Positions 7,900 to 16,395 of a stretch of 63,881 bases of DNA are shown piece after piece; position 1 is the stretch's first letter; the number at the start of each line of letters is the position of its first letter. The position numbers and the translations under genes are program-made. The notes below the pieces were generated by a model. That model was given only the letters and a program-made list of their open reading frames with translations, did no database searches and had not been told where the DNA came from. The stretch is from Occallatibacter sp. (GTDB taxonomy: Bacteria; Acidobacteriota; Terriglobia; Terriglobales; Acidobacteriaceae): positions 1 through 63,881 of the forward strand of contig JARLFZ010000008.1 of assembly GCA_031296305.1 (NCBI GenBank), written 5' to 3'.

Positions 7900-9354
7900 T
7901 CAGTCCCTATGTGCCTCGTCCCAACCCTCGGTCGTCAGGTAGTCGTGCATAGCCTTCGCCGCCTTGCGGCCGGCGCCCATGGCGAGGATGACGGTGGCGC
8001 CGCCAGTGACGATATCGCCGCCGGCAAAGACGCCGCGCTTGGAAGTGCGCAGGCTTTCGGGATCGGCCACGATGTAGTTCCACTTATTCGTGGCGAGATC
8101 GGGAGTGGTGCTCTGGATGAGGGGGTTGGCAGTGGTGCCTACGCCGATGATGGCCACGTTGGAGGGCAATACATACTCCGAGCCCGCGACGGGCACGGGA
8201 CGGCGGCGGCCGCTGGCATCGGGCTCGCCCAACTCCATGCGCACGCAGCGCGCGCCGGTGAGCCAGCCTTTTTCGTCGCCAAGAAACTCTATAGGATTGG
8301 TCAACATGCGGAACTCGATGCCCTCTTCGCGCGCGTGCTTCACTTCCTCGGCGCGGGCGGGCATTTCCGCTTCAGATCGCCGGTAAACCAGCGTGGCCGT
8401 TTTCGCGCCCAGGCGGCGGGCGGTGCGTACAGCGTCCATGGCGGTATTGCCGCCACCGACCACGATCACGTCGCGGTCGCGGCAATCGTAGATTGGCTCG
8501 TCGAATTCGGGAAACTTGTAAGCGCGCATCAGGTTGGTGCGGGTGAGAAATTCGTTGGCGGAGTAGACGCCGTTCAGGTGCTCGCCCGGCACATTGAGAA
8601 ACACGGGCAGGCCCGCGCCAGTGGCTACAAATACTGCGTCGTAGCCCTCGACGCGCATCAACTCGTCGAGCGTGACGCTCCTGCCCACCACCACGTTGGT
8701 CTCGAACTCGACGCCCATGCGGCGCAGGTTGTCGACTTCCTGCTTGACGATGGCTTTGGGCAGCCGGAACTCGGGAATGCCGTAGACGAGAACGCCGCCC
8801 AGCTCGTGCAGCGCCTCAAAGACGCGCACGCGATGGCCCTTCTGGACGAGATCGCCCGCGGCGGAAAGCCCAGCCGGTCCGCTGCCCACGATGGCTACAC
8901 TCTTGCCGGTGGGCGGAGCAATAGCGGGGAGGCCCAATTGGCCGCTTTGGAGCTCGAAATCGGCAATGAATCGCTCCAGGTTGCCGATGGCGACGGGCTC
9001 ACCCTTCTTGCCGAGCACACAACCGCCCTCGCACTGGCTTTCCTGCGGGCATACGCGGCCGGTGATGGCGGGCAGCGCGTTGTCCTCGCGCATCTTTGCG
9101 GCTGCGGCCAGAAAATCGCCCGCGTAGATGAGAGCAACAATGTCTTTGATCTTGACGCCGACTGGGCAATCGAGCTGGCAACCCGGGCGTGCGCAGGCGA
9201 TGCAGCGAGTGGCTTCGGTGACGGCGGCGGACGCGGCCAGTCCCTGGTTCACCTCAGCAAAGTTGTGCGCGCGCACCTCAGCGTTGAGTTCGGGCATGTG
9301 AACCCGCGGGATTCTGATGCGTTCTTTCGCCGGAAGCGGATTCGCGTCAGACAT
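7900..9354 (-). CDS. nfnB: NfnB/GltD-like FAD/NAD(P) oxidoreductase, large subunit
   Basis: 484 residues. N-terminal [4Fe-4S] motifs are CIACARPGCQLDCPVG and GRVCPQESQCEGGCVLG. They are followed by an FAD Rossmann motif (VAIVGSGPAGLSAAGDL) and an NADPH motif (VIVVGGGNTAMDAVRTARR). It resembles the small subunit of glutamate synthase, but the partner is NfnA-like and no GltB is present. That favours an NADH-dependent ferredoxin:NADP oxidoreductase (Nfn), which bifurcates electrons between NADH, ferredoxin and NADPH. The ATG at 9354 overlaps the stop of nfnA by 8 nt, so the two are translationally coupled. Other names in use for such pairs are SudAB and SfrAB. Confidence 0.82.
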   Translation of the reverse strand: MSDANPLPAKERIRIPRVHMPELNAEVRAHNFAEVNQGLAASAAVTEATRCIACARPGCQLDCPVGVKIKDIVALIYAGDFLAAAAKMREDNALPAITGRVCPQESQCEGGCVLGKKGEPVAIGNLERFIADFELQSGQLGLPAIAPPTGKSVAIVGSGPAGLSAAGDLVQKGHRVRVFEALHELGGVLVYGIPEFRLPKAIVKQEVDNLRRMGVEFETNVVVGRSVTLDELMRVEGYDAVFVATGAGLPVFLNVPGEHLNGVYSANEFLTRTNLMRAYKFPEFDEPIYDCRDRDVIVVGGGNTAMDAVRTARRLGAKTATLVYRRSEAEMPARAEEVKHAREEGIEFRMLTNPIEFLGDEKGWLTGARCVRMELGEPDASGRRRPVPVAGSEYVLPSNVAIIGVGTTANPLIQSTTPDLATNKWNYIVADPESLRTSKRGVFAGGDIVTGGATVILAMGAGRKAAKAMHDYLTTEGWDEAHRD

Positions 9355-10291
9355 GATGGGTCTCTCCCTGCGCTTCCAGGCCCTGTTTCTCGAGTTTCGC
9401 GCGCAATTGCGCGGTCTCTTTTTCCTTCGTCGCCACTGCGGCCCGGTGCTGGGCCAACTCCTCTGCGCGGTGCTGGTCGAATGCCTTGAGTGACTGGCAC
9501 TCCTGGCCCCGATACATGGCATTGCGCTGCATCAGCACGTCAAAGTTCACCAGCGAGGCATCGAACTCCGGCCCATCGACGCAGGCAAACTTGCTCTGAT
9601 TGCCCAGGAGCACGCGGCAGCCGCCGCACATGCCCGTACCGTCAACCATGATGGAGTTGAGGCTGACCATGGTCTTGATGCCGAGCGGCGCAGTTACGCG
9701 GGCCACGGCGCGCATCATGGGCACGGGGCCCACGGCGAGCACAAAGTCCAGCTTGCGGCCGGCGGTGAGAATCTCTTCGAGCTTTTTCGTGACGAGACCG
9801 TGTTCGCCGTAACTGCCGTCGTCGGTGAGGATGTAAGCCTCGTGGCTCGCGGCGCGCACTTCGTCCTCAAAGATGACCATCTCCCGGCTGCGTGCGCCTT
9901 CAATGAAGATGACGTGATTGTCGGCGTCCATGAGCGCTCTGGCGGTGGGCAGCGCCATGGCCGTGCCCACACTGCCGGCCACGATTGCGGCTGTGCCGTA
10001 CTTCTTGATTTCGGAGGGACGGCCAAGAGGGCCGACAACGTCGAGAATCGCGTCGCCCGTTTCAAGGCAGTTGAGCAGCGAGGTGGTCTTGCCCACGGTT
10101 TGCACCACAATCGTGATGGTTCCGGCCGCGGGGTCGGCGCTCTTGATGGTGAGCGGAATGCGCTCGCCGTTTTCCTTCACGCGCAGAATGACGAACTGTC
10201 CCGGCCGCTGCTTGCGCGCGATGCGCGGCGCCGCGATCGTATATTGCCGGATGTTGAGACCGGCGGTGCGGGCTTCCACAATCCTGAACAC
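9347..10291 (-). CDS. nfnA: NfnA-like ferredoxin-NADP reductase subunit
   Basis: 314 residues with a GTG start; GGAGGA (10303-10308) lies upstream. The FAD-binding barrel (PGQFVILRVKENGERIPLTI) is followed by an NAD-binding domain (AAIVAGSVGTAMALPTARAL) and a C-terminal [2Fe-2S] site MCGGCRVLLGNQSKFACVDG with three Cys and a nearby Asp, as in NfnA. It belongs to the sulfide/dihydroorotate dehydrogenase-like family. Beyond about residue 275 there is an unusual charged helical tail (AEELAQHRAAVATKEKETAQ) not needed for the fold, probably a coiled coil. It pairs with the downstream nfnB. Confidence 0.82.
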   Translation of the reverse strand: MFRIVEARTAGLNIRQYTIAAPRIARKQRPGQFVILRVKENGERIPLTIKSADPAAGTITIVVQTVGKTTSLLNCLETGDAILDVVGPLGRPSEIKKYGTAAIVAGSVGTAMALPTARALMDADNHVIFIEGARSREMVIFEDEVRAASHEAYILTDDGSYGEHGLVTKKLEEILTAGRKLDFVLAVGPVPMMRAVARVTAPLGIKTMVSLNSIMVDGTGMCGGCRVLLGNQSKFACVDGPEFDASLVNFDVLMQRNAMYRGQECQSLKAFDQHRAEELAQHRAAVATKEKETAQLRAKLEKQGLEAQGETHHV

Positions 10292-10472
10292 AGCTCGACT
10301 CGTCCTCCGGCATTCGCCTTGCGCTCAGGCTCAACGATCACACGCGCTCGCGAACGAAAATCTCCCGAAGCGCGCTGTCGGCCTGCCCGATCAGCATTGA
10401 TTATTCAGGAATTGCCCGCGACGGAGTGTGACGCGAATCACGCGGGGGACCCAACTGGTTGGGGGGTTCCCA

Positions 10473-11039
10473 TTATTGCTGCCGCGCCTTCCAAAGCTGA
10501 TAGAGTCCCCAGGCCGACAGGGTGCAATTATCGCGGATGGCGCCGTCGAGCATCATGCGCTCAAACTCGGCAATGGGGACAGATCGGGCAGTCAGATCGT
10601 GCTCTTCGGCGTCGGGATCTGCCTGGGCCGGCGTGAGGCCGGTGGCCAGATACACGTGTTGCCGTTGCCGGACGAAGCCGTACGCGATCCAAAGCATTCC
10701 CAGGCGCGTCATCTCGGCGGCGTCCATACCGGTCTCTTCCCTCAATTCACCGCGCGCCAGCTCTTCGGGATTCTCGATTTCCATCTCCCAGCCGCCCTGG
10801 GGCAGTTCCAGCGCGCGGTCCTGAATGGTGTAGCGGAACTGATCGACAAGTCAGATTCGGTCACCATCAATGGGCAGGATGATGGCTGCGTCGTGCTTTT
10901 CCACCACGCCGTAGATGCCCTTCTCGCCGTTGCCGCGCAGGATCTCGTCCTCGCGCACGCGCATCCAGTGGTTGCGGTAGACTTCGCGGCTGGAGAGCGT
11001 GGTGATGGTTGGGCCGGGGTCAGACTTGTCCGGATTCAT
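10473..11039 (-). pseudogene. NUDIX hydrolase (ADP-ribose pyrophosphatase-like) with in-frame TGA
   Basis: Starts at ATG 11039 (AGGGAG just upstream) and reads MNPDKSDPGPTITTLSSREV to IILPIDGDRI, then meets TGA at 10851-10853. The same frame continues as LVDQFRYTIQDRALELPQGG and the Nudix box GWEMEIENPEELARGELR-EETGM, ending at TAA 10473. Relatives usually have an aromatic or aliphatic residue at the stop position; TGG to TGA would explain it. The Nudix box has Gly where the consensus has Arg before Glu. No SECIS-like case is evident. It may be a true nonsense mutation or a sequence error; intact, it would give about 188 residues and hydrolyse nucleoside-diphosphate-X compounds. Confidence 0.8.
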
Positions 11040-11176
11040 CGAGTCTCCCTCGCGGCCCGTGTTGCGCCGCGCGACGCACATCGAGCGTCAGGAGAAGAAT
11101 ACCGGTTGCATGTGAATGGAGCGGTAAAGGCGTGCTAGCTCCGCTAACACCGCCAACTCCGCTAGCTCCGCTTTTC

Positions 11177-11674
11177 TCAGCAGTTCACCACCATCACCGA
11201 GCAGCCGGCGCGGGCGGGACGCCATTTCACCAGAAATTCGGTCACCGACGTCGACTCCATACTGCGCATAGCTTCGAATTCGCCATTTTTCTGGCTGTAA
11301 AGCAGCGCACCCCGCTCGCTGAGCACAGCCAACGCCGGCACGCCCCTATTGAGAGGAACATCGTACTTCTGCGCGATGTCCAGATTGGCGTCCATGTGTC
11401 CGATGTTGATTTCCACCAGCACAAAATTCGCGTCGAGAATCGGCTTGTTGCGGGCGTCGTGGAAGTAAAGGTCCAGCACCTGGCAGTCGCCGCACCAGTT
11501 GCCGCCGAAATCGAGCAGTATGCGGCGGTGCGTTGTGGCCGCGGTCTTGAGCGCAGCCGCCAGATCGGCCCGGGCCCGCCCGGGGTCTGGATAGATCGCG
11601 CGATCAGCGGAGTTGGCGGTGCCGGCGGCAAGCGACAAGAGCGCCGCCAGAACCAAGAACTTGACGGTCTTCAT
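11177..11674 (-). CDS. Secreted thioredoxin-like protein
   Basis: 165 residues. An N-terminal signal peptide (MKTVKFLVLAALLSLAAGTA NSA) is followed by a thioredoxin fold with the redox motif WCGDC at about residues 60-64, and a cis-Pro loop RGVPALAVLS. It probably acts as a thiol oxidoreductase or chaperone in the periplasm. The Asp in CGDC is seen in the DUF953/thioredoxin_7 group. Two further Cys occur near the C-terminus (AGCSVMVVNC). Neighbours do not narrow the partner. Confidence 0.85.
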   Translation of the reverse strand: MKTVKFLVLAALLSLAAGTANSADRAIYPDPGRARADLAAALKTAATTHRRILLDFGGNWCGDCQVLDLYFHDARNKPILDANFVLVEINIGHMDANLDIAQKYDVPLNRGVPALAVLSERGALLYSQKNGEFEAMRSMESTSVTEFLVKWRPARAGCSVMVVNC

Positions 11675-11801
11675 GGGGAAACCTCCCGTCCATTCTTAGG
11701 ATGCCACAAGCGCGGCCTGGAGACCATTTCGTGGACTTTGTGCGACAATATGGAGTTGAGGAAGCGCGCCGAACGACTCCGAGCGCGCGGAGGAACTATC
11801 G

Positions 11802-12152
11802 ATGGGCGATCTACTTCAGCCATGGCACTTGATTCTCTTGGCGGTGGTGGCATTTTTGCTGTTTGGCGCCAGACGGTTGCCGGAGCTGGGTAAAGGACTG
11901 GGCGAGGGATTGAAGGGCTTCCGCGAAGGCATCAGGGGAATTACCGATCCGGGGCCGTCTGCCCCTGCGCAACAGTCCACCCTGACCACTGCGCCGCAAA
12001 GCGCGTCAACAAGCAATGGCAAAGCGACCTATCGGTGCCCGAATTGCAAGAATGTTTTGACGGCCAACGCCCCGAATCCGGATGCGGTCGAAGACAAGGG
12101 ATTCTGCCCCGAGTGCGGAAACAAGTTCGATAAGAAGGCAGCGCTGGTCTAG
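11802..12152 (+). CDS. tatA: TatA/B-type Tat translocase subunit with zinc-ribbon tail
   Basis: 116 residues. Residues 1-50 are a standard TatA/E/B unit: one membrane helix (PWHLILLAVVAFLLFGARRL), the LPELGKGLGEGLKGFREG amphipathic helix, and the Phe-Gly hinge. After a Pro/Ser/Thr linker the protein ends in a four-Cys zinc ribbon, CPNCKNVLTANAP then FCPECGNKF (about residues 78-108), which standard TatA lacks. It would form the Tat pore for folded proteins at the inner membrane; the ribbon would face the cytoplasm. There is no tatC nearby. The function of the ribbon is unknown. Confidence 0.85.
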   Translation: MGDLLQPWHLILLAVVAFLLFGARRLPELGKGLGEGLKGFREGIRGITDPGPSAPAQQSTLTTAPQSASTSNGKATYRCPNCKNVLTANAPNPDAVEDKGFCPECGNKFDKKAALV

Positions 12153-12238
12153 CGGAACTGCGGCGCTCGAAACGAGGCAGGGGAGTTTCGCGCGACGTGA
12201 AATGACCGCGCACTTTCCAGACGGAACCAAGAAACAGA

Positions 12239-12271
12239 ACGGCCTGTGCGCTCGCACAGGCCGTGGTTTTT
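12239..12271. terminator. Bidirectional terminator between tatA and the VWA gene
   Basis: Stem ACGGCCTGTGC / GCACAGGCCGT around a GCTC loop, followed on the plus strand by GGTTTTT. The minus strand also has a T-rich flank (GTTCTGTTTC), so it probably serves both converging genes. Confidence 0.8.
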
Positions 12272-12297
12272 GGGGAGCAGCTTCTAGAGGCTCGAAC

Positions 12298-13611
12298 TTA
12301 TTTGTATTCCTGCGCCGAGGGATAATAGCCGGGCTTGGCCGTAACCACCACATTCGGCCGATTCACGCGCACATCGATGTTGCGGTACCTATCGTCGTAG
12401 ATCGATAAATGACTGGCGTAGACCAGCGTGTACTGGTTGCGCGCCTCTTCGGCAATCTTGGCGTAGCTCTTTTCCATGTTGTTTACGCCGCGCTCTGAGA
12501 ACATGTCGCCGCCGGTTGCGGCCACGTACTTGTACAGGATGTTGTCGTACGCCTCGAAGGGCAGATGGAAGCGATCGAGCCAGCCCTCGCCCCAGCGGGC
12601 CGATTCGCCTACCACCGTTGCATAGACGGCAATGTTGTTGGTCTGGAGATATTTGACCACCTCTTTCCAGGTGGCTTTGCTGCCGTATTCCTTGCCGTCG
12701 GAGATCACGTAAATGACCCGCAGCCGATCCTTGGGACGCGTGGAAAGTTCTTTGGCCGCCCGGAGAATCGCGTCATTGAGGGTGTGAATCTCCTTTTGGA
12801 CCTGGAGACCGGAAATCGACTGAGTTGACTTCTCGGGTTGCAGGTTCGGGTCCACGCAGTTGCCGTTCTGATAGAGGGGGCACGCTTCAGACATGGGACT
12901 GCCACCAACATTCGGCACCATGGGGTCGGTACCTGTAGACTGTGCGAGCGAGAGCACGGCAGGCAGGCGATTGCCCTGCGCTCCGGTAAAGCCTGTCCAC
13001 TCCTTGGCTCCATTGGTGTAAGTGAACACCGCGGCCTCGTCGTAAGGTGTGAGCGCGCCCTGGATCGCGCTCATCGACTCGTTCACCTCGCGCATGTAAT
13101 TCGCGGGCAGGGTCTGGTCGATGACAAACCCGACCGATATGGGCCTTGGGTCCACGCTGAACACGCGCAACGGCTCGCGGACGTTGTTCTCGTAAACTGT
13201 GAAATCCCGCCAGGTGAGGCCGGCAACCGGGTTTCCTTTGGGGTCCTTAACCGTGACCGGAACTATGACTTCGTTCACCTGCGCACGAATCACCGTGTTC
13301 ACGGCGCCAACGCCTTGTTCCGGCGGCGTATCCTGCGCGTTCGGCGGTGGTGCGGTCGCCGCAGGTGGCTGGCTCGGAGATGGCGGAGGGAGCTGCTGGG
13401 GCTGGCTGGGGTTGGACGAAGATCCGTTGGAGCCGGACGGCGCTTCTCCGGCACCCATTCCAGGCGTGATGGGCCCCTGAACACCCGGCAGCGTCCCCGT
13501 GGGAGCTTGCGGGGTGGGTGCGTCGGGCACAGGAGTCTGCTGTTGGGCCAGAACTCCTGCTCCCAATCCGACAAGCGCTGCCAGCGCGATGGCCCTTCCC
13601 TGAACGTTCAC
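12298..13611 (-). CDS. Secreted VWA-domain protein, acidobacterial TIGR03436 type
   Basis: About 437 residues from GTG 13611, chosen because GGGAGGA lies upstream and a signal peptide follows (RAIALAALVGLGAGVLAQ). A long Pro/Gln/Ser-rich linker (to about residue 100) leads to VNEVIVPVTVKDPKGNPVAG, typical of the acidobacterial family, and a VWA fold (SVGFVIDQTLPANYM ... IYVISDGKEYGS). The MIDAS DxSxS is degenerate (DQTLP), so metal-dependent ligand binding may be lost. It is convergent with tatA and divergent from a second family member at 13801. Function is unknown; probably exported and possibly adhesive. Confidence 0.85.
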   Translation of the reverse strand: MNVQGRAIALAALVGLGAGVLAQQQTPVPDAPTPQAPTGTLPGVQGPITPGMGAGEAPSGSNGSSSNPSQPQQLPPPSPSQPPAATAPPPNAQDTPPEQGVGAVNTVIRAQVNEVIVPVTVKDPKGNPVAGLTWRDFTVYENNVREPLRVFSVDPRPISVGFVIDQTLPANYMREVNESMSAIQGALTPYDEAAVFTYTNGAKEWTGFTGAQGNRLPAVLSLAQSTGTDPMVPNVGGSPMSEACPLYQNGNCVDPNLQPEKSTQSISGLQVQKEIHTLNDAILRAAKELSTRPKDRLRVIYVISDGKEYGSKATWKEVVKYLQTNNIAVYATVVGESARWGEGWLDRFHLPFEAYDNILYKYVAATGGDMFSERGVNNMEKSYAKIAEEARNQYTLVYASHLSIYDDRYRNIDVRVNRPNVVVTAKPGYYPSAQEYK

Positions 13612-13800
13612 TGCCTTTTCTTCCTCCCTCAAAACCTGCCGGCGCACGCGCGGAAACGTGTCTGACCGTGCGAAAGACCACGGAACCGGCAACAACTGAC
13701 AGAGTATCAGACGCAGCAGAGGCGCGCGGGTTGCCTGCCAGCCACGAAAGAACCCGTGTATGCTTCCCCTGAGGGTCCCGTTTTCGTCTAACGGATCAGG

Positions 13801-14865
13801 ATGCGCCTCCGCATGGTCATTGTCGTCCTGGTGGTTGGCCTGCCGGCGTTCGCCGTGGCAGGTTGGGCTCAGCTTGCGCCTTCACCCGATGCAGCCCCGG
13901 TCAGCACCGCTCCCGCCCCGGCGCCAGACGAAACGCCTGTAGCCACCTTTAAGCAGAGCGTGAATCTGGTGGACCTGTTTTTTACCGTCAAGGACAAGAG
14001 CGGGAACCTGGTGCCGCACCTGACCCAGCAGAACTGCACGGTGAACGAAAATAAGGAGCCGCAGACGCTGAAGACCTTTGTGGCCGAAACTGACCAACCG
14101 CTCACTCTGGGCATTCTGCTGGATACCTCGGGCAGCCAGCAGCGCTTGTTGCCCATGGAAACGGACGCAGCCAGTCAGTTCATCCAGCAGGTTCTGCGCT
14201 CCAAGGATGAAGCCTTCGCGGCCAACTTCGACGTGAATGTAGACCTGCTCCAGGACTACACCAACAGCCCGCGGCTGCTGACGCACGCGCTGAGCAAGGC
14301 CGAAATCAACACGGCGGGCGGCAATGGATCATCGGGTGTTCCGGGGTTGGGCGGAGGAACGTTCCCGACACCCGGCGACCCCAAGGGCACGCTGCTCTAC
14401 GACGCGATCTACCTGGTCGCGAACGAAAAAATGAACCAGGAGACCGGCCGCAAAGCCATCATCATTCTGACCGACGGCGAGGATGAGGGCAGTCACGAGA
14501 AGATTGGCGACGCCATTGCCGCGGCAAACCGGAACAACGTCATCATTTACGTGATTCTGTGCGCCGATCGCGAAATGTACTGGAGCCAGGGCGAGGGCTA
14601 TTACGGCTACTCGCCCGCCAAGCGCATCTCCGATGAAACCGGCGGGCGGCTGATCGACGTGGGTAACAACGGGAACAAGATGCACGCCGCATTCCAGCAG
14701 ATCCAGGATGAGTTGCGCACCCAGTATGTTGCCAGCTACACCTCCAGCAATGCCAAGGCGGACGGTACCTTCCGCAAGGTAACAGTGGACTGCCATAGTG
14801 ACACGGATCAGAATCTAAAGGTCCAGGTCCGCAAAGGCTACTACGCGCCGTCGCCGGGAAACTAA
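13801..14865 (+). CDS. Secreted VWA-domain protein, TIGR03436 type, intact MIDAS
   Basis: 354 residues with a signal peptide (MRLRMVIVVLVVGLPAFAVA). A Pro/Ala-rich stretch is followed by VNLVDLFFTVKDKSGNLVPH and a VWA domain with an intact MIDAS (LGILLDTSGSQQRLLP, about residues 103-118) and ILTDGEDEGSHE. The C-terminus ends in KVQVRKGYYAPSPG, the usual family ending. It is a paralogue of the gene at 12298. An ATG at 13813 is an alternative start. The ligand is unknown; the family is expanded in Acidobacteriota. Confidence 0.88.
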   Translation: MRLRMVIVVLVVGLPAFAVAGWAQLAPSPDAAPVSTAPAPAPDETPVATFKQSVNLVDLFFTVKDKSGNLVPHLTQQNCTVNENKEPQTLKTFVAETDQPLTLGILLDTSGSQQRLLPMETDAASQFIQQVLRSKDEAFAANFDVNVDLLQDYTNSPRLLTHALSKAEINTAGGNGSSGVPGLGGGTFPTPGDPKGTLLYDAIYLVANEKMNQETGRKAIIILTDGEDEGSHEKIGDAIAAANRNNVIIYVILCADREMYWSQGEGYYGYSPAKRISDETGGRLIDVGNNGNKMHAAFQQIQDELRTQYVASYTSSNAKADGTFRKVTVDCHSDTDQNLKVQVRKGYYAPSPGN

Positions 14866-14940
14866 GCTGTATTGCGTGCCTGCCTCGCGCGTTCCGGACA
14901 CAAAGAGAATCCAGACGATTGAATGATGGAGGATTTCAAG

Positions 14941-15762
14941 ATGAAAACCGCCAGGTTCTTCGCGATGGCCATTCTCGCCGCAGCGAGCATTCCTCTCTTG
15001 GCGCAGGACACCGGCGCAGACGGCTCTCAAAAAGCTGTCTACGCGCCGCAAGGCCCGATGGGCTTTGGCGATGCATCTCAATCGCACTCCTGGGAGATGA
15101 GCCTTGTCACCTGCGATCTCGAAGGCAAGCTGGATTCGAAGACAGCCAAGGTCGGCGACCGCGTGGTTCTCAAGACGAACGACAAGGTGCAGACTGCGGA
15201 TGGAACGGTGATTCCGCGGGGAACGCGCCTCGTGGGCCGCGTCATCCAGGTGCAGACACAAGATGGTACCCACAACGTCGCGCAACTCGCGATTGCCATC
15301 GACCGTGCGGAGCTTAAGAACGGACAAAGCATCGCGATTTACACGTTGATTCGCGGCGTGCACCCCCGTCGAATCTATTCGGATACAAATCCGTTGGCCA
15401 ACGCCGACCCGACCCGTTCCCCAGCCACAGGAGGCCGGGGTAGCCGCAATGGCAACGCACAGACGGGTGTCTTTTCCGATGAGATGCAAAGGGTTTCTCC
15501 AACCACAACTTCGGTAGGTGATCGGGCCGGCACCGATACGGATCCCAATCCGCAGGAAGCGGTGGAGTTTGCCGGACGCGGCGACCTGGATGAAACGAAT
15601 GCGCATCGGCTTGCCGCAGCGCGCGCGGTGCCGCGCCCCACGGCCATTCCCGGCGTCCTGCTCGCAGGCAGCAGCACGGCTTCCGGCGTATTTCTGTCGC
15701 GTCAGAAGGACATCGAAATCGAGAGTGGAACAGAGATGCATCTGGGAATTATTGGTCAGTGA
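14941..15762 (+). CDS. Secreted protein of unknown function
   Basis: 273 residues from ATG 14941, with GGAGG (14928-14932) 8 nt upstream and a clear signal peptide (MKTARFFAMAILAAASIPLL). The body has a beta-rich segment VGDRVVLKTNDKVQTADGTV then IPRGTRLVGRVIQVQ, resembling the SH3-like or TrbI/VirB10-like fold of many acidobacterial exported proteins. A Ser/Gly/Asn-rich middle is followed by PGVLLAGSSTASGVFLS and a short C-terminal strand. No catalytic motif is visible. It is followed by an inverted repeat that may end transcription. Confidence 0.7.
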   Translation: MKTARFFAMAILAAASIPLLAQDTGADGSQKAVYAPQGPMGFGDASQSHSWEMSLVTCDLEGKLDSKTAKVGDRVVLKTNDKVQTADGTVIPRGTRLVGRVIQVQTQDGTHNVAQLAIAIDRAELKNGQSIAIYTLIRGVHPRRIYSDTNPLANADPTRSPATGGRGSRNGNAQTGVFSDEMQRVSPTTTSVGDRAGTDTDPNPQEAVEFAGRGDLDETNAHRLAAARAVPRPTAIPGVLLAGSSTASGVFLSRQKDIEIESGTEMHLGIIGQ

Positions 15763-15820
15763 CCGGTGATCCTTTGTGTTCGCGCTGGCGCAAGTGGACG
15801 CTCTGGTCACTGGCCACCGA
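15754..15820 (+). terminator. Imperfect inverted repeat with T-run
   Basis: TGGTCAGTGACC (15753-15764) can pair with GGTCACTGGCCA (about 15804-15815), which is followed within a few bases by CCCGTTTT. The first arm overlaps the stop codon of the preceding gene. The words GGTCAGTGA recur at 16240-16265, so it may be part of a degenerate repeat and not a dedicated terminator. Confidence 0.4.
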
Positions 15821-15980
15821 TCGCTGTCCCGTTTTCGTACACTTCGTTACTGAAGTTGCGGGAAGTCGTAATCTGGCGCGAAGAAGCGGCTTTCGATAGC
15901 ATCGGCAACATTAGGGAAAACTTGAGGCTGCGGCGAAAAGAATTTGCAGCTTCAAATGATCCCTATCCGAGGAGCCTGCC

Positions 15981-16247
15981 ATGACTTCGAATTGCGCCGC
16001 CCAGGAAGGTTTTGAGATCAGCCCGCGTTTTCGTCAAACCGTCGAAGAGAGAATCGCGCGCCTGGAGCGGGATGCGGCGTTCGACGAGGCGCAACTGGAC
16101 CGGCTCGACGACATCGATCACATCCGCAGGCAGATGCGGCTGGTGACTGCGCAACGCGCCGAGGCCCTGCGCATGAGGATCTTCCTGGATCGCGCCAGGC
16201 CACGGCTGCCGCGGCCGCTGATCGAACTGGGAAATAGCGGTCAATGA
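15981..16247 (+). CDS. Small helical hypothetical protein
   Basis: 88 residues, charged, mostly helical (RQTVEERIARLERDAAFDEA, then DDIDHIRRQMRLVTAQRAEA). GAGGAG lies 7 nt before the ATG, and the codon pattern looks coding. There is no known domain, signal peptide or membrane helix. It stands alone between two intergenic gaps. The C-terminal NSGQ runs into a GGTCARTGA-type repeat. Possibly a small regulator or structural protein, but nothing in the sequence shows a function. Confidence 0.6.
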   Translation: MTSNCAAQEGFEISPRFRQTVEERIARLERDAAFDEAQLDRLDDIDHIRRQMRLVTAQRAEALRMRIFLDRARPRLPRPLIELGNSGQ

Positions 16248-16395
16248 TTAGTGGTCAGTGATTACTTCTTTCATGCCGGAACCGGCTGCAACGCTCCGTG
16301 CCGGTTGCGCGACGTTCCACGGTTCCCGGATGCGCGTTTCCACAATTCCGTCGTGCGGGTTTTCCGTACACTAGAGCCAGGGACGGTAGCGCGCG

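Noticed and set aside
7909..9489. Long plus-strand open frame opposite nfnB
   Set aside because: It mirrors a clear [4Fe-4S]/FAD protein on the minus strand; its own translation has no domain and is typical of GC-rich antisense frames.
10851..10853. TGA as a selenocysteine codon in the NUDIX gene
   Set aside because: NUDIX enzymes do not use selenocysteine at this site, no obvious stem-loop follows the codon, and a Trp-to-stop change explains it.
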